A stretch of 64,000 nt of DNA from G963665975 sp963665975. Lineage in GTDB: Bacteria; Bacteroidota; Rhodothermia; Rhodothermales; Bin80. Below, piece after piece: positions 19,986-29,802 of the stretch; position 1 is the first letter of the stretch; the number at the start of each line of letters is the position of its first letter. Made by a program: the position numbers and the translations under genes. The stretch spans positions 3,286,001-3,350,000 of the forward strand of contig OY762508.1 of assembly GCA_963665975.1 (NCBI GenBank). The letters are read 5' to 3'. The notes below the pieces were generated by a model, which was given only the letters and a program-made list of their open reading frames with translations, ran no database searches and was not told the origin of the DNA.

Positions 19986-22900
19986 GCGGTTGCACCCGGA
20001 TGGACACAGACGTTACCGAAGGCACCGGCCGGTTTCCATCCGGTTTCTTGAACATCACGGTGTTGACCGAGTGGAGAATCTGACGATCCGATTTGAGCCT
20101 GTCGGCCGATTGCGCCTGCTCCCGGATGGTGCCTTGGGTGATCACCCTGTCCACGATCTCACATCCGCTGCTGGTCAGGCAACTGTAGCGGCTGTTGTTG
20201 TGGATCATGTACGTACTTGTACCGGAGAATGTTATCGTCATCTTGCCATCTGAAAATACAAACGTGGCATTGCTACCCAGTTGGCTCGGGACAAAATAGC
20301 CCGTAGGGAGCGTCGTGACCGTCTGGGCAACCGTGTAGTCCGTACTGCCACCGCCACTCGTGATCGTTACCGTGATCGCCGAAGAACAGTTGTTACCGGT
20401 GTCCGACTCTCCAGGTACGGCGTCGACGCACACTCCGATGTAGTCTGTCCCTTCCGGAGTCCCCGCCCCAACTGTGTGTTCACCAGTTGCGCTCCCCTCT
20501 TGTGATGGGCCTAGGGGGGGCACGCCGGCTGGATCACTGATACTCTGGTCACTCGTAGTGATGGTCGGATCGGTGGAGTAGTAGGCTCGGATTTCGGTCG
20601 CAGCCGACGCCCCATCGCCCTGGTTTCGCACTGTTATGTCGTACGAGAAGCTGTTTCCTGGCGCAATCGTTACGGCCGACTCCGAAAGGTTCACTACCAG
20701 ATCGGGTGAGCCAGTGCTTACGATTTCCACATGGACACCTTGGGAGCAGTTGTTCTGCGTGTTGGATTCTCCCGATACGGCGTCGGCGCATAGCCCAAAC
20801 CAGTAATCGTCCAATGAATTCGAAGTGATCGTTGGGGTAAAGATCACGCCCGCCCCCACAGCTAGACTGGGACCAAGTGTACTGCTGGTCTCGGTGTCGC
20901 TGGTCGATATGGACGCGTCGCTGGATATGTAAAGGCGGATGGTCGTGGGGGGTGCTGGCGCGCCCCCGGAATTACGAAGTGTGAAGTCGGCGGTCACCGA
21001 ATTGCCCGGCGATATCGTCACCGAAGTTGGAGTGACACTGGTGAACTCCAGATCCGGTGCACTCGGCGACGCCACCTGGACGCTGACACGCTGCGTGGCG
21101 CTCAGGTCCCCCGGGTCGCGTGCCGTTATGGTAATCGTCGCGTTTCCAGCGCTCTCCGCCGTGATTCTCACCGTCGAGCCCGCAACCGAGACCCGAGCTA
21201 CATTCGACCTGGACGAAGATGCTGTGTAAGTCAGCGCATCTTCATCGGGATCTCGGAAGAAAGCAGTCATGTTCAGCGTCACTGTGAAGCCGACTACGAT
21301 CGTCTGCGCCGGAATCGTCCCTACCGCCTCCGGCGCCCGATTTGCCACTGGGCCCGTCACTCTCACTCCAGTACTCTGCGTGGCCGTCAGACCGTCTGGG
21401 TCCGTCGCTGTCACCGTCACGGTGACGGTTCCCGCCGCCACTGCTGTCATCGTCAGGTTGCTGCCCGACATGGTGGCCGTGACGACTCCACTGTTGGACG
21501 AGGAAGCTGTGTACGTCAATACATCTCCATCGGGATCTCGGAAGAAAGAAGTCACGTTCAGCGTCACTACGTCGTCGACCATCATAGTCCGCGCCGGGAT
21601 CATCCCTACTGCCTCCGGTCCCTGATTTGCCGCGTCGACCGTCACTCTCGCGCTCTGCGCGGCCCTCAGACCGCCCGGGTCTGTTGCCGTCACCGTCACG
21701 GTGGCGGATCCCTCCGTCACAGCTGTCACTTTCATGTTGCTGCCCGGCATGGTAGCCGTGACGACTCCGTTGTCGGACGAAGATGCTGCGTAAGTCAGTG
21801 CATCTCCATCGGGATCTCGGAAATAAGTAGTCACGTCGAGAGTCACTTCGTCGCCGACTACCATCGTCTGCGCCGGAATCGTTCCTACCGCCTCCGGCGC
21901 CTGATTTGCCGCTTCGACCGTCACTCCCATGCTCTGCTTGGCCGTCAGACCGCCCGGGTCTGTCACTGTCACCGTCACTGTGGAGGTTCCCACCGCCACC
22001 CCTGTAACCGTCAGGATGCTGCCAAACGTGGTGACGGTGGCGACTCCGCTGTTGGACGAGGAAGCGGTATACGTCAGCACATCTCCATCGGGATCTCGGA
22101 AGAAAGAAATCACGTTCAGAGACACCTCGTTGCCGGCTACTACCGTCTGCGACGGAATCGTTCCTACCGCCTCCGGCGCCTGATTCGCCGCTTCGACTGT
22201 CACTCCCGCGCTCTGCGTGGCCGTCAGACCGCCCGGGTCTGACGCTGTCACCGTCACTGTGGCCGTTCCCGCCGCTACTGCTGTTACTGTCAGGTTGCTG
22301 CCCGATATAGTGACCCTGACGACTCCGCTGTTGGACGAGGAAGCGGTATACGTCAGCACATCTCCATCGGGATCTCGGAAGAAAGAAGTCACGTCCAGCA
22401 TCTCTTTGTTGCCGGCCACCATCATCTGCGCCGGAATCGTTCCTACCGCCTCCGGTCCCTGATTTGCCGCGTCGACCATTACTCCCGTGCTCTGCGTGCC
22501 CGTCAGGCCGTCTGGGTCCGTCGCCGTCACCGTCACGGTGACGGTTCCCGCCGCCACAGCTGTCATCGTCAGGTTGCTGCCGGACATAGTGGCCGTGACG
22601 ACTCCGCTATTGGACGAGGAAGCAGTATACGCCAGCACATCTCCATCGGGATCTCGGAAGAAAGAAGTCACGTCCAGCGTCACTACGTCGTCGACCATCA
22701 TCGTCCGCGCCGGGATCGTCCCTACTGCCTCCGGTCCCTGATTTGCCGCGTCGACCGTCACTCTCGCGCTCTGAGTGGCGGTTAGGCCGTCTGGGTCCGT
22801 CGCCGCAACCGTCACAGTAGCGGTTCCCGCCGCCACAGCTGTCATCGTCAGGTTGCTGCCCGACAGGGTGGTCGTGACGACTCCGCTGTTGGATGAGGAA

Positions 22901-23736
22901 GCGGTATACGCCAGCACATCTCCATCGGGATCTCGGAAGAAAGAAGTCATGTCCAGCGTCACTTCGTCGCCAGCCACCATCGTCTGCGCCGGAATCGTCC
23001 CCACCGTCTCCGGTCCGTGATTTGCAGCTTCGACCGTCACTCCCGTGCTCTGCGTGGCCGTTAGGCCGTCTGGGTCCGTCGCCGTCACTGTCACGGTAGC
23101 GGTTCCCGCCGCCACCGCTGTCAACGTCAGATTGCTGCCCGACATGGTGGCTGTGACGACTCCGTTGTCGGACGAGGAAGCCGTATACGTCAGCGTACCT
23201 TCATCGGGATCTCGGAAGAAAGAAGTTACGTCCAGCGTGACCACTTCGCCGGCCACCATGGTCTGCGCCGGAATCGTTCCTACCGCCTCCGGTCTCTGAT
23301 TTGCCGCATCAACCGTCACTCCCGTGCTCTGCGTGGCCGTCAGATCGTCTGGGTCTGTCGCCGTCACTGTCACGGTGGCGGTTCCGGCCGCCACCGCTGT
23401 CAACGTCAGGTTGCTACCTGACATGGTGGCCGTGACAACTCCGCTGTTGGACGAGGAAGCGGTATAAGTGAGCACGCCTTCATCGGGATCTCGGAAGAAA
23501 GAAGTCACGTCCAGCGTGACCACGTCGCCGACCACCATCGTCTGCGCCGGGATTGAGCCGATTGCCGCGGGAGCAACGGGCTCGGGTTCCGATGGTCCTG
23601 AGTCACACGAGGTGATCCCCGCAAGCATCGCCACTATCAGCGACCAAAGAATGCAGGTTGGAATTCGAGAGAGGTGCGAGCTTGTTTTTGTCTTGAAACG
23701 AAAACGTCGCCCAGTGACGATCCTCTTGCAAGCCAT
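19972..23736 (-). CDS. Lipoprotein with nine tandem 93-residue Ig-like repeats and two CARDB domains, 3' end probably truncated
   Basis: From the ATG at 23736 (MACKRIVTGRR) the protein has 1254 residues. A lipoprotein signal ends at MLAGITSC, followed by nine repeats of about 93 residues with the core PEAVGTIPAQTMV, TSFFRDPDGDVLTYTASSS and TVTVTATDPDGLTATQ. Two CARDB domains follow (from SAPDLEF and SPDLVV, each ending in ESxTxNNCS). A final segment (YMIHNNSRYSCLTSSGCEI) is not assigned. The last 70 or so codons are not repeat-like and run into the IS110 relic, so the original C-terminus may be lost. It is expected on the outer membrane surface in adhesion; that is inference from architecture. 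Confidence 0.85.
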   Translation of the reverse strand: MACKRIVTGRRFRFKTKTSSHLSRIPTCILWSLIVAMLAGITSCDSGPSEPEPVAPAAIGSIPAQTMVVGDVVTLDVTSFFRDPDEGVLTYTASSSNSGVVTATMSGSNLTLTAVAAGTATVTVTATDPDDLTATQSTGVTVDAANQRPEAVGTIPAQTMVAGEVVTLDVTSFFRDPDEGTLTYTASSSDNGVVTATMSGSNLTLTAVAAGTATVTVTATDPDGLTATQSTGVTVEAANHGPETVGTIPAQTMVAGDEVTLDMTSFFRDPDGDVLAYTASSSNSGVVTTTLSGSNLTMTAVAAGTATVTVAATDPDGLTATQSARVTVDAANQGPEAVGTIPARTMMVDDVVTLDVTSFFRDPDGDVLAYTASSSNSGVVTATMSGSNLTMTAVAAGTVTVTVTATDPDGLTGTQSTGVMVDAANQGPEAVGTIPAQMMVAGNKEMLDVTSFFRDPDGDVLTYTASSSNSGVVRVTISGSNLTVTAVAAGTATVTVTASDPGGLTATQSAGVTVEAANQAPEAVGTIPSQTVVAGNEVSLNVISFFRDPDGDVLTYTASSSNSGVATVTTFGSILTVTGVAVGTSTVTVTVTDPGGLTAKQSMGVTVEAANQAPEAVGTIPAQTMVVGDEVTLDVTTYFRDPDGDALTYAASSSDNGVVTATMPGSNMKVTAVTEGSATVTVTATDPGGLRAAQSARVTVDAANQGPEAVGMIPARTMMVDDVVTLNVTSFFRDPDGDVLTYTASSSNSGVVTATMSGSNLTMTAVAAGTVTVTVTATDPDGLTATQSTGVRVTGPVANRAPEAVGTIPAQTIVVGFTVTLNMTAFFRDPDEDALTYTASSSRSNVARVSVAGSTVRITAESAGNATITITARDPGDLSATQRVSVQVASPSAPDLEFTSVTPTSVTISPGNSVTADFTLRNSGGAPAPPTTIRLYISSDASISTSDTETSSTLGPSLAVGAGVIFTPTITSNSLDDYWFGLCADAVSGESNTQNNCSQGVHVEIVSTGSPDLVVNLSESAVTIAPGNSFSYDITVRNQGDGASAATEIRAYYSTDPTITTSDQSISDPAGVPPLGPSQEGSATGEHTVGAGTPEGTDYIGVCVDAVPGESDTGNNCSSAITVTITSGGGSTDYTVAQTVTTLPTGYFVPSQLGSNATFVFSDGKMTITFSGTSTYMIHNNSRYSCLTSSGCEIVDRVITQGTIREQAQSADRLKSDRQILHSVNTVMFKKPDGNRPVPSVTSVSIRVQPHGND
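21070..23571 (-). repeat. Tandem 279-bp coding repeats (nine units)
   Basis: The phrase encoding FRDPD recurs at an exact 279-nt spacing, for example at 22361, 22640, 22919, 23198 and 23477, equal to 93 codons. Units 4 and 8 share the variant ARTMMVDDVVTL, showing block duplication rather than independent drift. The last unit is the most divergent. Such arrays change length by recombination or slippage. Confidence 0.92.
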
Positions 23737-24186
23737 GTTGTCTTTGTCATGGGCGCTCGATCCGCGGATTCGGCAATCGAAGTCGACCAAGGTAGAATGC
23801 AGGAACACGTGGCGGTAGAAATGACCCGCGCAGCATGAATTGGTGCGGTTCAGCTGGAGTACCCGCGTAATCGGTGCTTTTTCACCATCTCCCTCCGAGG
23901 CGGAAGTAAATGACGTTGGCAGTCATGATCATAATTTACCCATCCTTTTGTATATCTTGGGTGTACAATAAGGATTAAGTCGTGTCATTATTATGTCTAT
24001 TTATCACATTCGATAAGAGTGAGTGATAAATGCCTGTCAGAAGAAGCATGAAGTAATTATTAATACATTGTTTAATAATATCATTTCCTCGCGAATCCGT
24101 GGCGATTTTCGTATCTTAAGACCGTCTAAACGCTCATACAATCGCCTCAAAGCCCCTTTGCCTCCAACATTCGACCGTTTGTTGCC
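23737..24186. other. A/T-rich intergenic region between repeat lipoprotein and ISNCY relic
   Basis: About 450 nt without a gene, clearly richer in A/T from 23940 on. It carries a perfect 9-bp inverted repeat (listed separately) and probably the promoter of the repeat lipoprotein. The left end of the ISNCY element should lie near 24080-24180, but I could not match it to the right side. Confidence 0.5.
23999..24031. promoter_or_regulatory. Perfect inverted repeat ATTTATCAC / GTGATAAAT
   Basis: Arms at 23999-24007 and 24023-24031 are exact reverse complements, with 15 nt between. This could be an operator for a dimeric regulator, a hairpin in RNA or part of an insertion site. It lies in A/T-rich intergenic DNA about 260 nt upstream of the lipoprotein start and 156 nt before the ISNCY ORF. 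Confidence 0.35.
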
Positions 24187-25607
24187 ATGAGAATCGTCAA
24201 AGATCCACAATTCAAGCTCGGAGAAGTGCCTATCGGCGAGATCGTGTTCAATCCCAAATCCAGAGATGATGTCCCCGCCGTACTGCGCGGACTACAGCAT
24301 CTGTATTGCGATCCCGCCACCCGAATCAAGATCTTCGAGATTCTGGAAGAGAACCTGTGCCCGGATGTCAGTCACCGTCGTGGCCGTCCCGGCATGTCCC
24401 TGTGGCGCATTTTCGTGCTTGGTGTGCTTCAAAGAGCCATTGACTGCGATTTTGATCGGTTGGTGGATTATGCCAATAATCACGAGAAGGTGCGCCAGAT
24501 GTTGGGACACGCCGATTTTGGCGAAAAACAGTATTACCAGTTGCAGACGGTGATGGACAACGTTTCGTTGCTGACTGAAGAGATCCTGGAGGACATCAAT
24601 CATGTGGTGGTAGCCAGCGGGCACCGCCTGGTAAAATAAATGGGTCGGAAGCTCTGCTTCGCTGCTGGGCCAATTCGTCGGTAGCAAAGACGCATGTGCA
24701 CTGGCCCACCGATGTCAGTTTGCTGTGGGATGCGATGCGCTGTCTGATTCGGACCATGTCCCGCGTATGCCAGGAGCATGGCATCCGGGGCTGGCGCAAG
24801 CGTGGGTTTTGGACGGCACGTGTGCGGCGAGCTTTTTATGAGGTGCGCACACACCGGCAATGGCGCGATGAGACGAGGGTCGAGCGCTACCTCTGTGTGT
24901 GCCGGCAGGTCGTACAGAAAGTGGAGGATAGTCTCACGCTCCTTCAACAGCGCGAGATTGCACATGCGAAGATTGCGGAGTATGTGCGGCACGCCAGGCG
25001 GCAGATAGACCAGGTAGAGCGCCGTTTGATCAAGAAAGAGGTGATTCCGCACGGTGAGAAGGTGTTCTCCATCCATGAGGAGCACACGCGCTGGATCAAC
25101 AAGGGGAAGGCGGATGTGGTGGCGGAACTGGGAGTGCCGGTGTGTATGCTGGAGGACCAATATCAGTTCATCTTGCGCCACCACATCCTGTGGGAGGGGA
25201 ATGATCAGGACATGATTGTCTCGTTCTTGACCGAGGCGAAGAAGCACTATCCGACACTGCATTCCTGCCGTAGAGGCTTCTACACGCCGGAGAATCGGCG
25301 GAAGCTGGACCAGTTGCTGGAGTTGAGCGCGTTGCCCAGAAAAGGGCGGCGCAATGAGGAGGATCTGGAGCGCGAGACGGCGGACGATTTTGTGGAGGCT
25401 CGACGCCAGCATCCTGCGATTGAGTCTGCCATCAACAATCTACAGCAGCGTGGCACGGGCTTGGTGCGCACGCATGGCGCCGAAGGCTTTGCCCGCACAG
25501 TAGGGCTCGTGATGATAGCGACGAACGTGCACCGGATGGGCCTGATACTGAAGACGCAGGAAGAGCGTCGGCGGCTCTGGCGTCAGGCCCGTGGGCGTGC
25601 AGCGTAA
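24187..25607 (+). pseudogene. ISNCY-type transposase split by one frameshift
   Basis: Two frames together make one transposase of about 470 residues. The first (24187-24639) starts MRIVKDPQF and holds the N-terminal part with RGRPGMSLWRIFVLGVLQRA. The second holds THVHWPTDVSLLWDAMR, EKVFSIHEEHTRWINKGKAD, LEDQYQFILRHHILW, the DDE-region turn CRRGFYTPEN, and EEFVEARRQH-type DDFVEARRQHPAIESAINNL. The join is a -1 step at GTA AAA TAA: re-reading one A gives ATA AAT GGG and continues as INGSEALLRCWANSSVAKTH, restoring the family sequence. Family members are normally a single frame, so an indel is likelier than programmed slippage. Terminal inverted repeats were not found. Confidence 0.8.
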
Positions 25608-25849
25608 CGCCCCAAATGTGATCAGTATTCGAAGAAGACCGCACTCCTTCTGCACAGGAGCTTGCCTACCTGTCTGGTTGCGTCACCGATCGAGGGTGAC
25701 AATGCTCTGATCGGCGCTCCGTGAGCTCGAAAACTGGACCCGTCCAAACATCGATCGCCCCTGGCACGGCCATTTCGTCCATATCTCCATCATTTCCATT
25801 CCCGCCAAACCAGATCTTGCACCAAAAACCGGCATTTTCTGGCTCGCAC

Positions 25850-26173
25850 TAGGTAGGCGAGCCGAACCTGAGTCGTCGGAATTGGAAGGACAAGCAGGAT
25901 GCACAGAAGGTGACGGACGCCAATCGTCGCCGGAGGCGCAGACGGCGTGGCAAGCGATTACTGCGCCACCGGGGCAAGAAGCCGGAGTGTACCTTCGCCC
26001 ACCTGCTCGCAACTGGAGGCCTGCGCCGTGTTCAGGCAAATGGCCTGGAGGAGATTCGAAAATGGATGCTCCTCCACGCGGCCATCTTCAACCTTGGGTT
26101 TCTCATCCGCAAGTACTTCGGCCTGGGCACACCGAGCAGTATGCAGGGCCTCGCTACTTCGCTCGCTATTTAG
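25850..26173 (+). pseudogene. C-terminal fragment of an IS1182/IS5-like DDE transposase
   Basis: The frame reads RRNWKDKQDAQKVTDANRRR, then RGKRLLRHRGKKPECTFAHL, LATGGLRRVQANGLEEIRKW and MLLHAAIFNLGFLIRKYFGL. This is the end of a DDE transposase, with the catalytic Glu region E(C/R)TFAH. A stop in frame at about 25851 and the absence of upstream DDE motifs show it is a 5'-truncated relic. It lies between the ISNCY relic and the ExbB-like gene, at the left edge of the system described below. Confidence 0.7.
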
Positions 26174-26375
26174 GTGGCGGCCTTCGTATTGCGCTTCTTC
26201 CGTTGTATTCGGCGCCCATAGGCCCTACCCGGGCCGAATTGCGCTTCATCACACCGCAAACCCGTTTCTTGCACTACGATCGCGCGCGTGCACCCCAATC
26301 GCTTTCCTGCCTTCAGCTGCCGGATACCCCTTTTCCACGGACTTCTAGGCGTTGCCAGCGCATATGGTTGCCGTG

Positions 26376-27131
26376 TCATTGTCCATTGTCCGGCGGTCGA
26401 TCTCCTGCTAGCGCGTAGGCGAAAGCCACTGTCCATTTCTTGAGCAACTTGAATTTCTTTCTTACAGAGGCCTGCAAGAAAATGTTGACTGGCCAGAGAA
26501 TAAGGCGCACCACGAGCGCCAACATTGTAGAAACAACGGCAATGCCCAAACCTACCAGGTCTGAGGCTTCATGGCGGCTGCCAGACATAAATAGGACGAA
26601 GATTCCTAACAGCGTTCCAAGTAGTCCCAGACTGAGAGCGATATACACGGCCGCGGTAATACGCCGGTCAATCTCCTTATAGTCATCGTGATCGAAGTCG
26701 ATGTAACGCATGGCGTAGTCTATCATCGAGTGCGCAGAGCCGTTCCGGCCATGCTCTTCCAGCAGCCTGTGACCGGAATGGCGATAAGGATTGCGTGGTT
26801 TTGCGTTTTCAATGGCAAGCGCAAATCCTTCTGAGGTAATGCTTCCGGGATCAAGCCGAAGCATCTTGTCGGAACCGCGCCATTGCCTGAAATACCGGAC
26901 GTACGCGGACGTAAGAAGAAATAAGCCTATAAGGAAAACAGCGCCGAGCGGCCACTCGAAACCTTGGGCGTATCCAATTAAGTCCCAAAGTGATCCTGGA
27001 AGAAAAGTGCCGCCAACTGTCTCTGTAGCCTCTTGAGCAGTTGTCCCAAGGGGAGTGACTGCCGTCACTGCTGAATCCGGAGCTGACTGCAAGTCAGTAA
27101 TGACTGCAGTGACAAAAGAAGGAAATGACAT
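26376..27131 (-). CDS. ExbB/TolQ/MotA-like proton channel protein
   Basis: A 251-residue inner-membrane protein with the three-helix plan of the ExbB/TolQ/MotA superfamily. Helix 1 is at about 60-83 (WPLGAVFLIGLFLLTSAYVR). A cytosolic domain of about 85 residues separates it from helix 2 (ALSLGLLGTLLGIFVLFMSG) and helix 3 (VGLGIAVVSTMLALVVRLIL). The motif GLLGTLLGI corresponds to the GL(L/F)GTVxGI of TolQ/ExbB. Such proteins assemble as pentamers around two ExbD/TolR/MotB subunits and turn proton flow into mechanical work. No ExbD gene is adjacent; two ExbD-like genes lie at 43213 and 44721. The start lies 6 nt after the usher-like gene, giving a coupled operon. Confidence 0.85.
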   Translation of the reverse strand: MSFPSFVTAVITDLQSAPDSAVTAVTPLGTTAQEATETVGGTFLPGSLWDLIGYAQGFEWPLGAVFLIGLFLLTSAYVRYFRQWRGSDKMLRLDPGSITSEGFALAIENAKPRNPYRHSGHRLLEEHGRNGSAHSMIDYAMRYIDFDHDDYKEIDRRITAAVYIALSLGLLGTLLGIFVLFMSGSRHEASDLVGLGIAVVSTMLALVVRLILWPVNIFLQASVRKKFKLLKKWTVAFAYALAGDRPPDNGQ

Positions 27132-27137
27132 GAAATC

Positions 27138-29645
27138 CTAGTTGGGTTGAATTAGCAAATGCTGTCTGCCTTCTGCCTGAACATTCAGGGTACGGGTGAA
27201 TGCGCCCAAGTCTTCCTTGCCCAGCAGATCCTGTACCTCAAGCCTATACGTGCCAGGGCCAAGCAGCGAGGTAAACCGCCCCTGCTGGGATACTGCAGCC
27301 CTGACTACCTCTTCGGCGCCTTGGTAAAACACTACGACCGCCAAGGTGGGAGAGCTCAGCGGCAACTCACTAATGGTACCCTCAACGATGGTGTTCTTGT
27401 AGACAGGAATGTCAATCCGCTTGGTCTCTCCCGGATCGGACATGAAACTGAATGTGTTTCCAGTCGGCAGAACCAAATCGGGTTCCCTTATGGAGCTGGG
27501 ATCAATGACAACCTGATATTGCGTACTGGGAACTAAAAAATCGACCCTCGCACTTCCATCCTCGGCACGCTCTACGCGCGCCTTGACCACATCTAATTCC
27601 AGTCCTGGAACCGGGGGTTCATTTGCATCCCTTCGACCATTTCGATTTAGATCGACAAAAGCCTGAAGCTGTGCGCTGCTGTATGTCCTTGGCTGTCTCG
27701 AAAACCGAATGCCACGGCTCAACTCCACAGAGCCATACATGCTTTGCAGATGATACGGATTCACAGGATCAAGCGAGGAGTGACCGTTGAAGCTTATCCA
27801 GGGCGCGTCCATTCGAAGCGTGAAGGACGCAGTCACGGTTTCCGCAGGGAAATCGTATCCGATGCGAGTTCCCAGCGTGATGCTTCGATACGATGCGTAT
27901 GCGATGAGGCCCGCAAAATCAATGTCTTCGTAACGTCCTCCGTCACCTTGCATTCCAATACGTCCTCGCAACCTTCCGGCAGACAGGTACTGGGTCAATA
28001 CGCTCTTCCACTGCAGGCGCGGCGGCAACTGTGTGCCGAATACAGACCGGGTCATTGTCCGGCCGGCCGTTAGCAGCAGATTGGTCCTCCGTGACAGCCT
28101 GACCGTTCCCGATCCACTCAAGCTTGTGGACTCGCTGCCGGTGAATGATTCGAGAGTGCTGGCATTCAGAAAAAGGCTGAGGCGCGAAAAGCTGGTGCCG
28201 AACTGTCCCTGCATCCTGCGCCGATAAAACGCAAATCCGGGTTTGTCCGCTATTTCTCCTTCACCGTGGACACGCAAATGTCCATGGACGAGACGCACGG
28301 TCCAGCGCCCCGCAAATTCCGGATACGAAATCTCTGCGCCAGTGCTGATAAAGCCCCATAGATTCTTTGTTATACCCAGTGTCCCAGTATACATGGTATC
28401 TGCGTATGCGAATCCACCCCTGACAGACAGGCTCTTCGAAATCCCGAAACGCGCCTGGGCAAATCCGAACGGGGATTGGTCAAATGAATCCCTGCCCCCC
28501 TGTAAGTCCCAATAGAATGTACCGGGAGGAGCCAGATCTTCCGTTATGAACAGATATCGGGTTTCGATTGTCGGCAAGCCGCCGCCCACAGGAGATATTT
28601 CCACCTCGGCTGACGACGTTCCATAGTAGGCCGGAACCCGAAGTACATACCGTCCCTGTCCGTCTGCTTGGACCCGATCAACCACAACACCGCCAACCGT
28701 AGCAGAAACCAGCGCATTGGGCTCGGCCACGCCTTTGATTTCCGCCTCATGCTGCATATTACGGGTGGAAAGCGGCAGGTTGCTCAGTCGTAATCCATCG
28801 TAAGACTGCCGGACAGGCCATTGGTACATGCGGGTACGCCCGATTTCAAACCTGCTTAAAGCCGGAGAATTGGGGAAGTCGAGCAGATAGCTCAATGAAC
28901 GTACACCGGTGGAGATATCACCGGAAACACCGCGTGACAGCGTGCCGTCCGCATTGATGCGGCCTCCAAGCGCGCTGGCACGAACCTGCATGAAGCCGTT
29001 GTAATTCACCTCGTTTTCCAGCCGCTGGGCGCGCGTCATTCTGTAGCTCAACTGCGTACCACCAATGAACTTGCGCGTGCGCCCGTACAGCAGCGGCCCG
29101 TTGGCGTGCGTCGGAGAAACCGAGCGGAGTCGAAACGGCGAAGTGTCTCGGGCGAAGACTGCGTTTGAAAGCACGACCGTCAACGTTGCCTTGTCGAACT
29201 CCAGGGTACCTGCTGGAAGTACCTTCTGAACATTCGGAGGGGTCAGTAGAAAATCTTCGCCATTGTGAAGGAATCCGCCTACGGTCAAATCTTCCGAGCG
29301 TTCAGCCATGCCGCCTACTGAATAGGTCGTGGTACCCGCTTCGAAGTTAACCTCATAGGATCCCCGATTATCGGCCGACCGCACGATGCGTCCCTCTATC
29401 ACCACCGGGAGTCCCAGTGCCTCAAACAGCGCCACCAAATTCATGAAATACGTAGCCGTTTGCTGGTCCCAGTATGCCTGCACTGGCCGCATGGAAGGCG
29501 TCACGCCGGACATTGCGCTGATTGTCCAAGGTGATTCTTGCATAACACGAATCGGACGAGCCGGCTCAACCGCCTCCTGGGCGCGTGCGTTGGGCAGTAC
29601 CAACAAGAAGGCGAAGATATAAATGTATCGGGAGGCATGTGCCAT
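27138..29645 (-). CDS. Usher-like outer-membrane protein
   Basis: 835 residues from the ATG at 29645, which opens the signal peptide MAHASRYIYIFAFLLVLPNARA; an in-frame ATG at 29753 is less likely. The N-terminal region (MNLVALFEALGLPVVIEG) resembles the periplasmic domain of TcfC-like ushers. The stretch LRLSNLPLSTRNMQHEAEIK, then VRVPAYYGTSSAEVEIS-type beta domain and ITEDLAPPGTFYWDLQGGRD, matches the plug/entry of fimbrial ushers. About 350 residues of alternating beta strands follow, and an SdrD-B-like unit (AFVDLNRNGRRDANEPPVPG) lies near the C-terminus. Ushers form 24-stranded barrels that export subunits delivered by a chaperone. Assignment rests on motif recall; a plain OmpA- or porin-type barrel is the alternative. 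Confidence 0.65.
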   Translation of the reverse strand: MAHASRYIYIFAFLLVLPNARAQEAVEPARPIRVMQESPWTISAMSGVTPSMRPVQAYWDQQTATYFMNLVALFEALGLPVVIEGRIVRSADNRGSYEVNFEAGTTTYSVGGMAERSEDLTVGGFLHNGEDFLLTPPNVQKVLPAGTLEFDKATLTVVLSNAVFARDTSPFRLRSVSPTHANGPLLYGRTRKFIGGTQLSYRMTRAQRLENEVNYNGFMQVRASALGGRINADGTLSRGVSGDISTGVRSLSYLLDFPNSPALSRFEIGRTRMYQWPVRQSYDGLRLSNLPLSTRNMQHEAEIKGVAEPNALVSATVGGVVVDRVQADGQGRYVLRVPAYYGTSSAEVEISPVGGGLPTIETRYLFITEDLAPPGTFYWDLQGGRDSFDQSPFGFAQARFGISKSLSVRGGFAYADTMYTGTLGITKNLWGFISTGAEISYPEFAGRWTVRLVHGHLRVHGEGEIADKPGFAFYRRRMQGQFGTSFSRLSLFLNASTLESFTGSESTSLSGSGTVRLSRRTNLLLTAGRTMTRSVFGTQLPPRLQWKSVLTQYLSAGRLRGRIGMQGDGGRYEDIDFAGLIAYASYRSITLGTRIGYDFPAETVTASFTLRMDAPWISFNGHSSLDPVNPYHLQSMYGSVELSRGIRFSRQPRTYSSAQLQAFVDLNRNGRRDANEPPVPGLELDVVKARVERAEDGSARVDFLVPSTQYQVVIDPSSIREPDLVLPTGNTFSFMSDPGETKRIDIPVYKNTIVEGTISELPLSSPTLAVVVFYQGAEEVVRAAVSQQGRFTSLLGPGTYRLEVQDLLGKEDLGAFTRTLNVQAEGRQHLLIQPN

Positions 29646-29802
29646 ACTGGACGAAGTGTGTGTTGTGAGACTGAGTTGCTCGCGAATCCTTGCGGTGAAA
29701 ATTACCAGAAGCTGTGACAGCGACATAGACCTACAGTAGCCGGTGAATTGCACTTATTGTGGAGATGCACTGGTGCCCGCATTACGTCATACGCCCCTCA
29801 AG

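Noticed and set aside
21269..23299. Series of plus-strand frames of about 80 codons in the lipoprotein repeat array
   Set aside because: They recur at 279 nt because the sense repeats do; each lacks a start signal and a protein-like profile.
21070..23571. The regular 279-bp spacing considered as a CRISPR-like or satellite array
   Set aside because: The units are contiguous coding repeats with codon-level drift and no spacers.
26376..27131. ExbB-like gene considered as flagellar MotA or as Zorya-type ZorA
   Set aside because: There is no MotB/flagellar gene and no Zorya helicase or nuclease nearby; neighbours are usher-like and TPR proteins.
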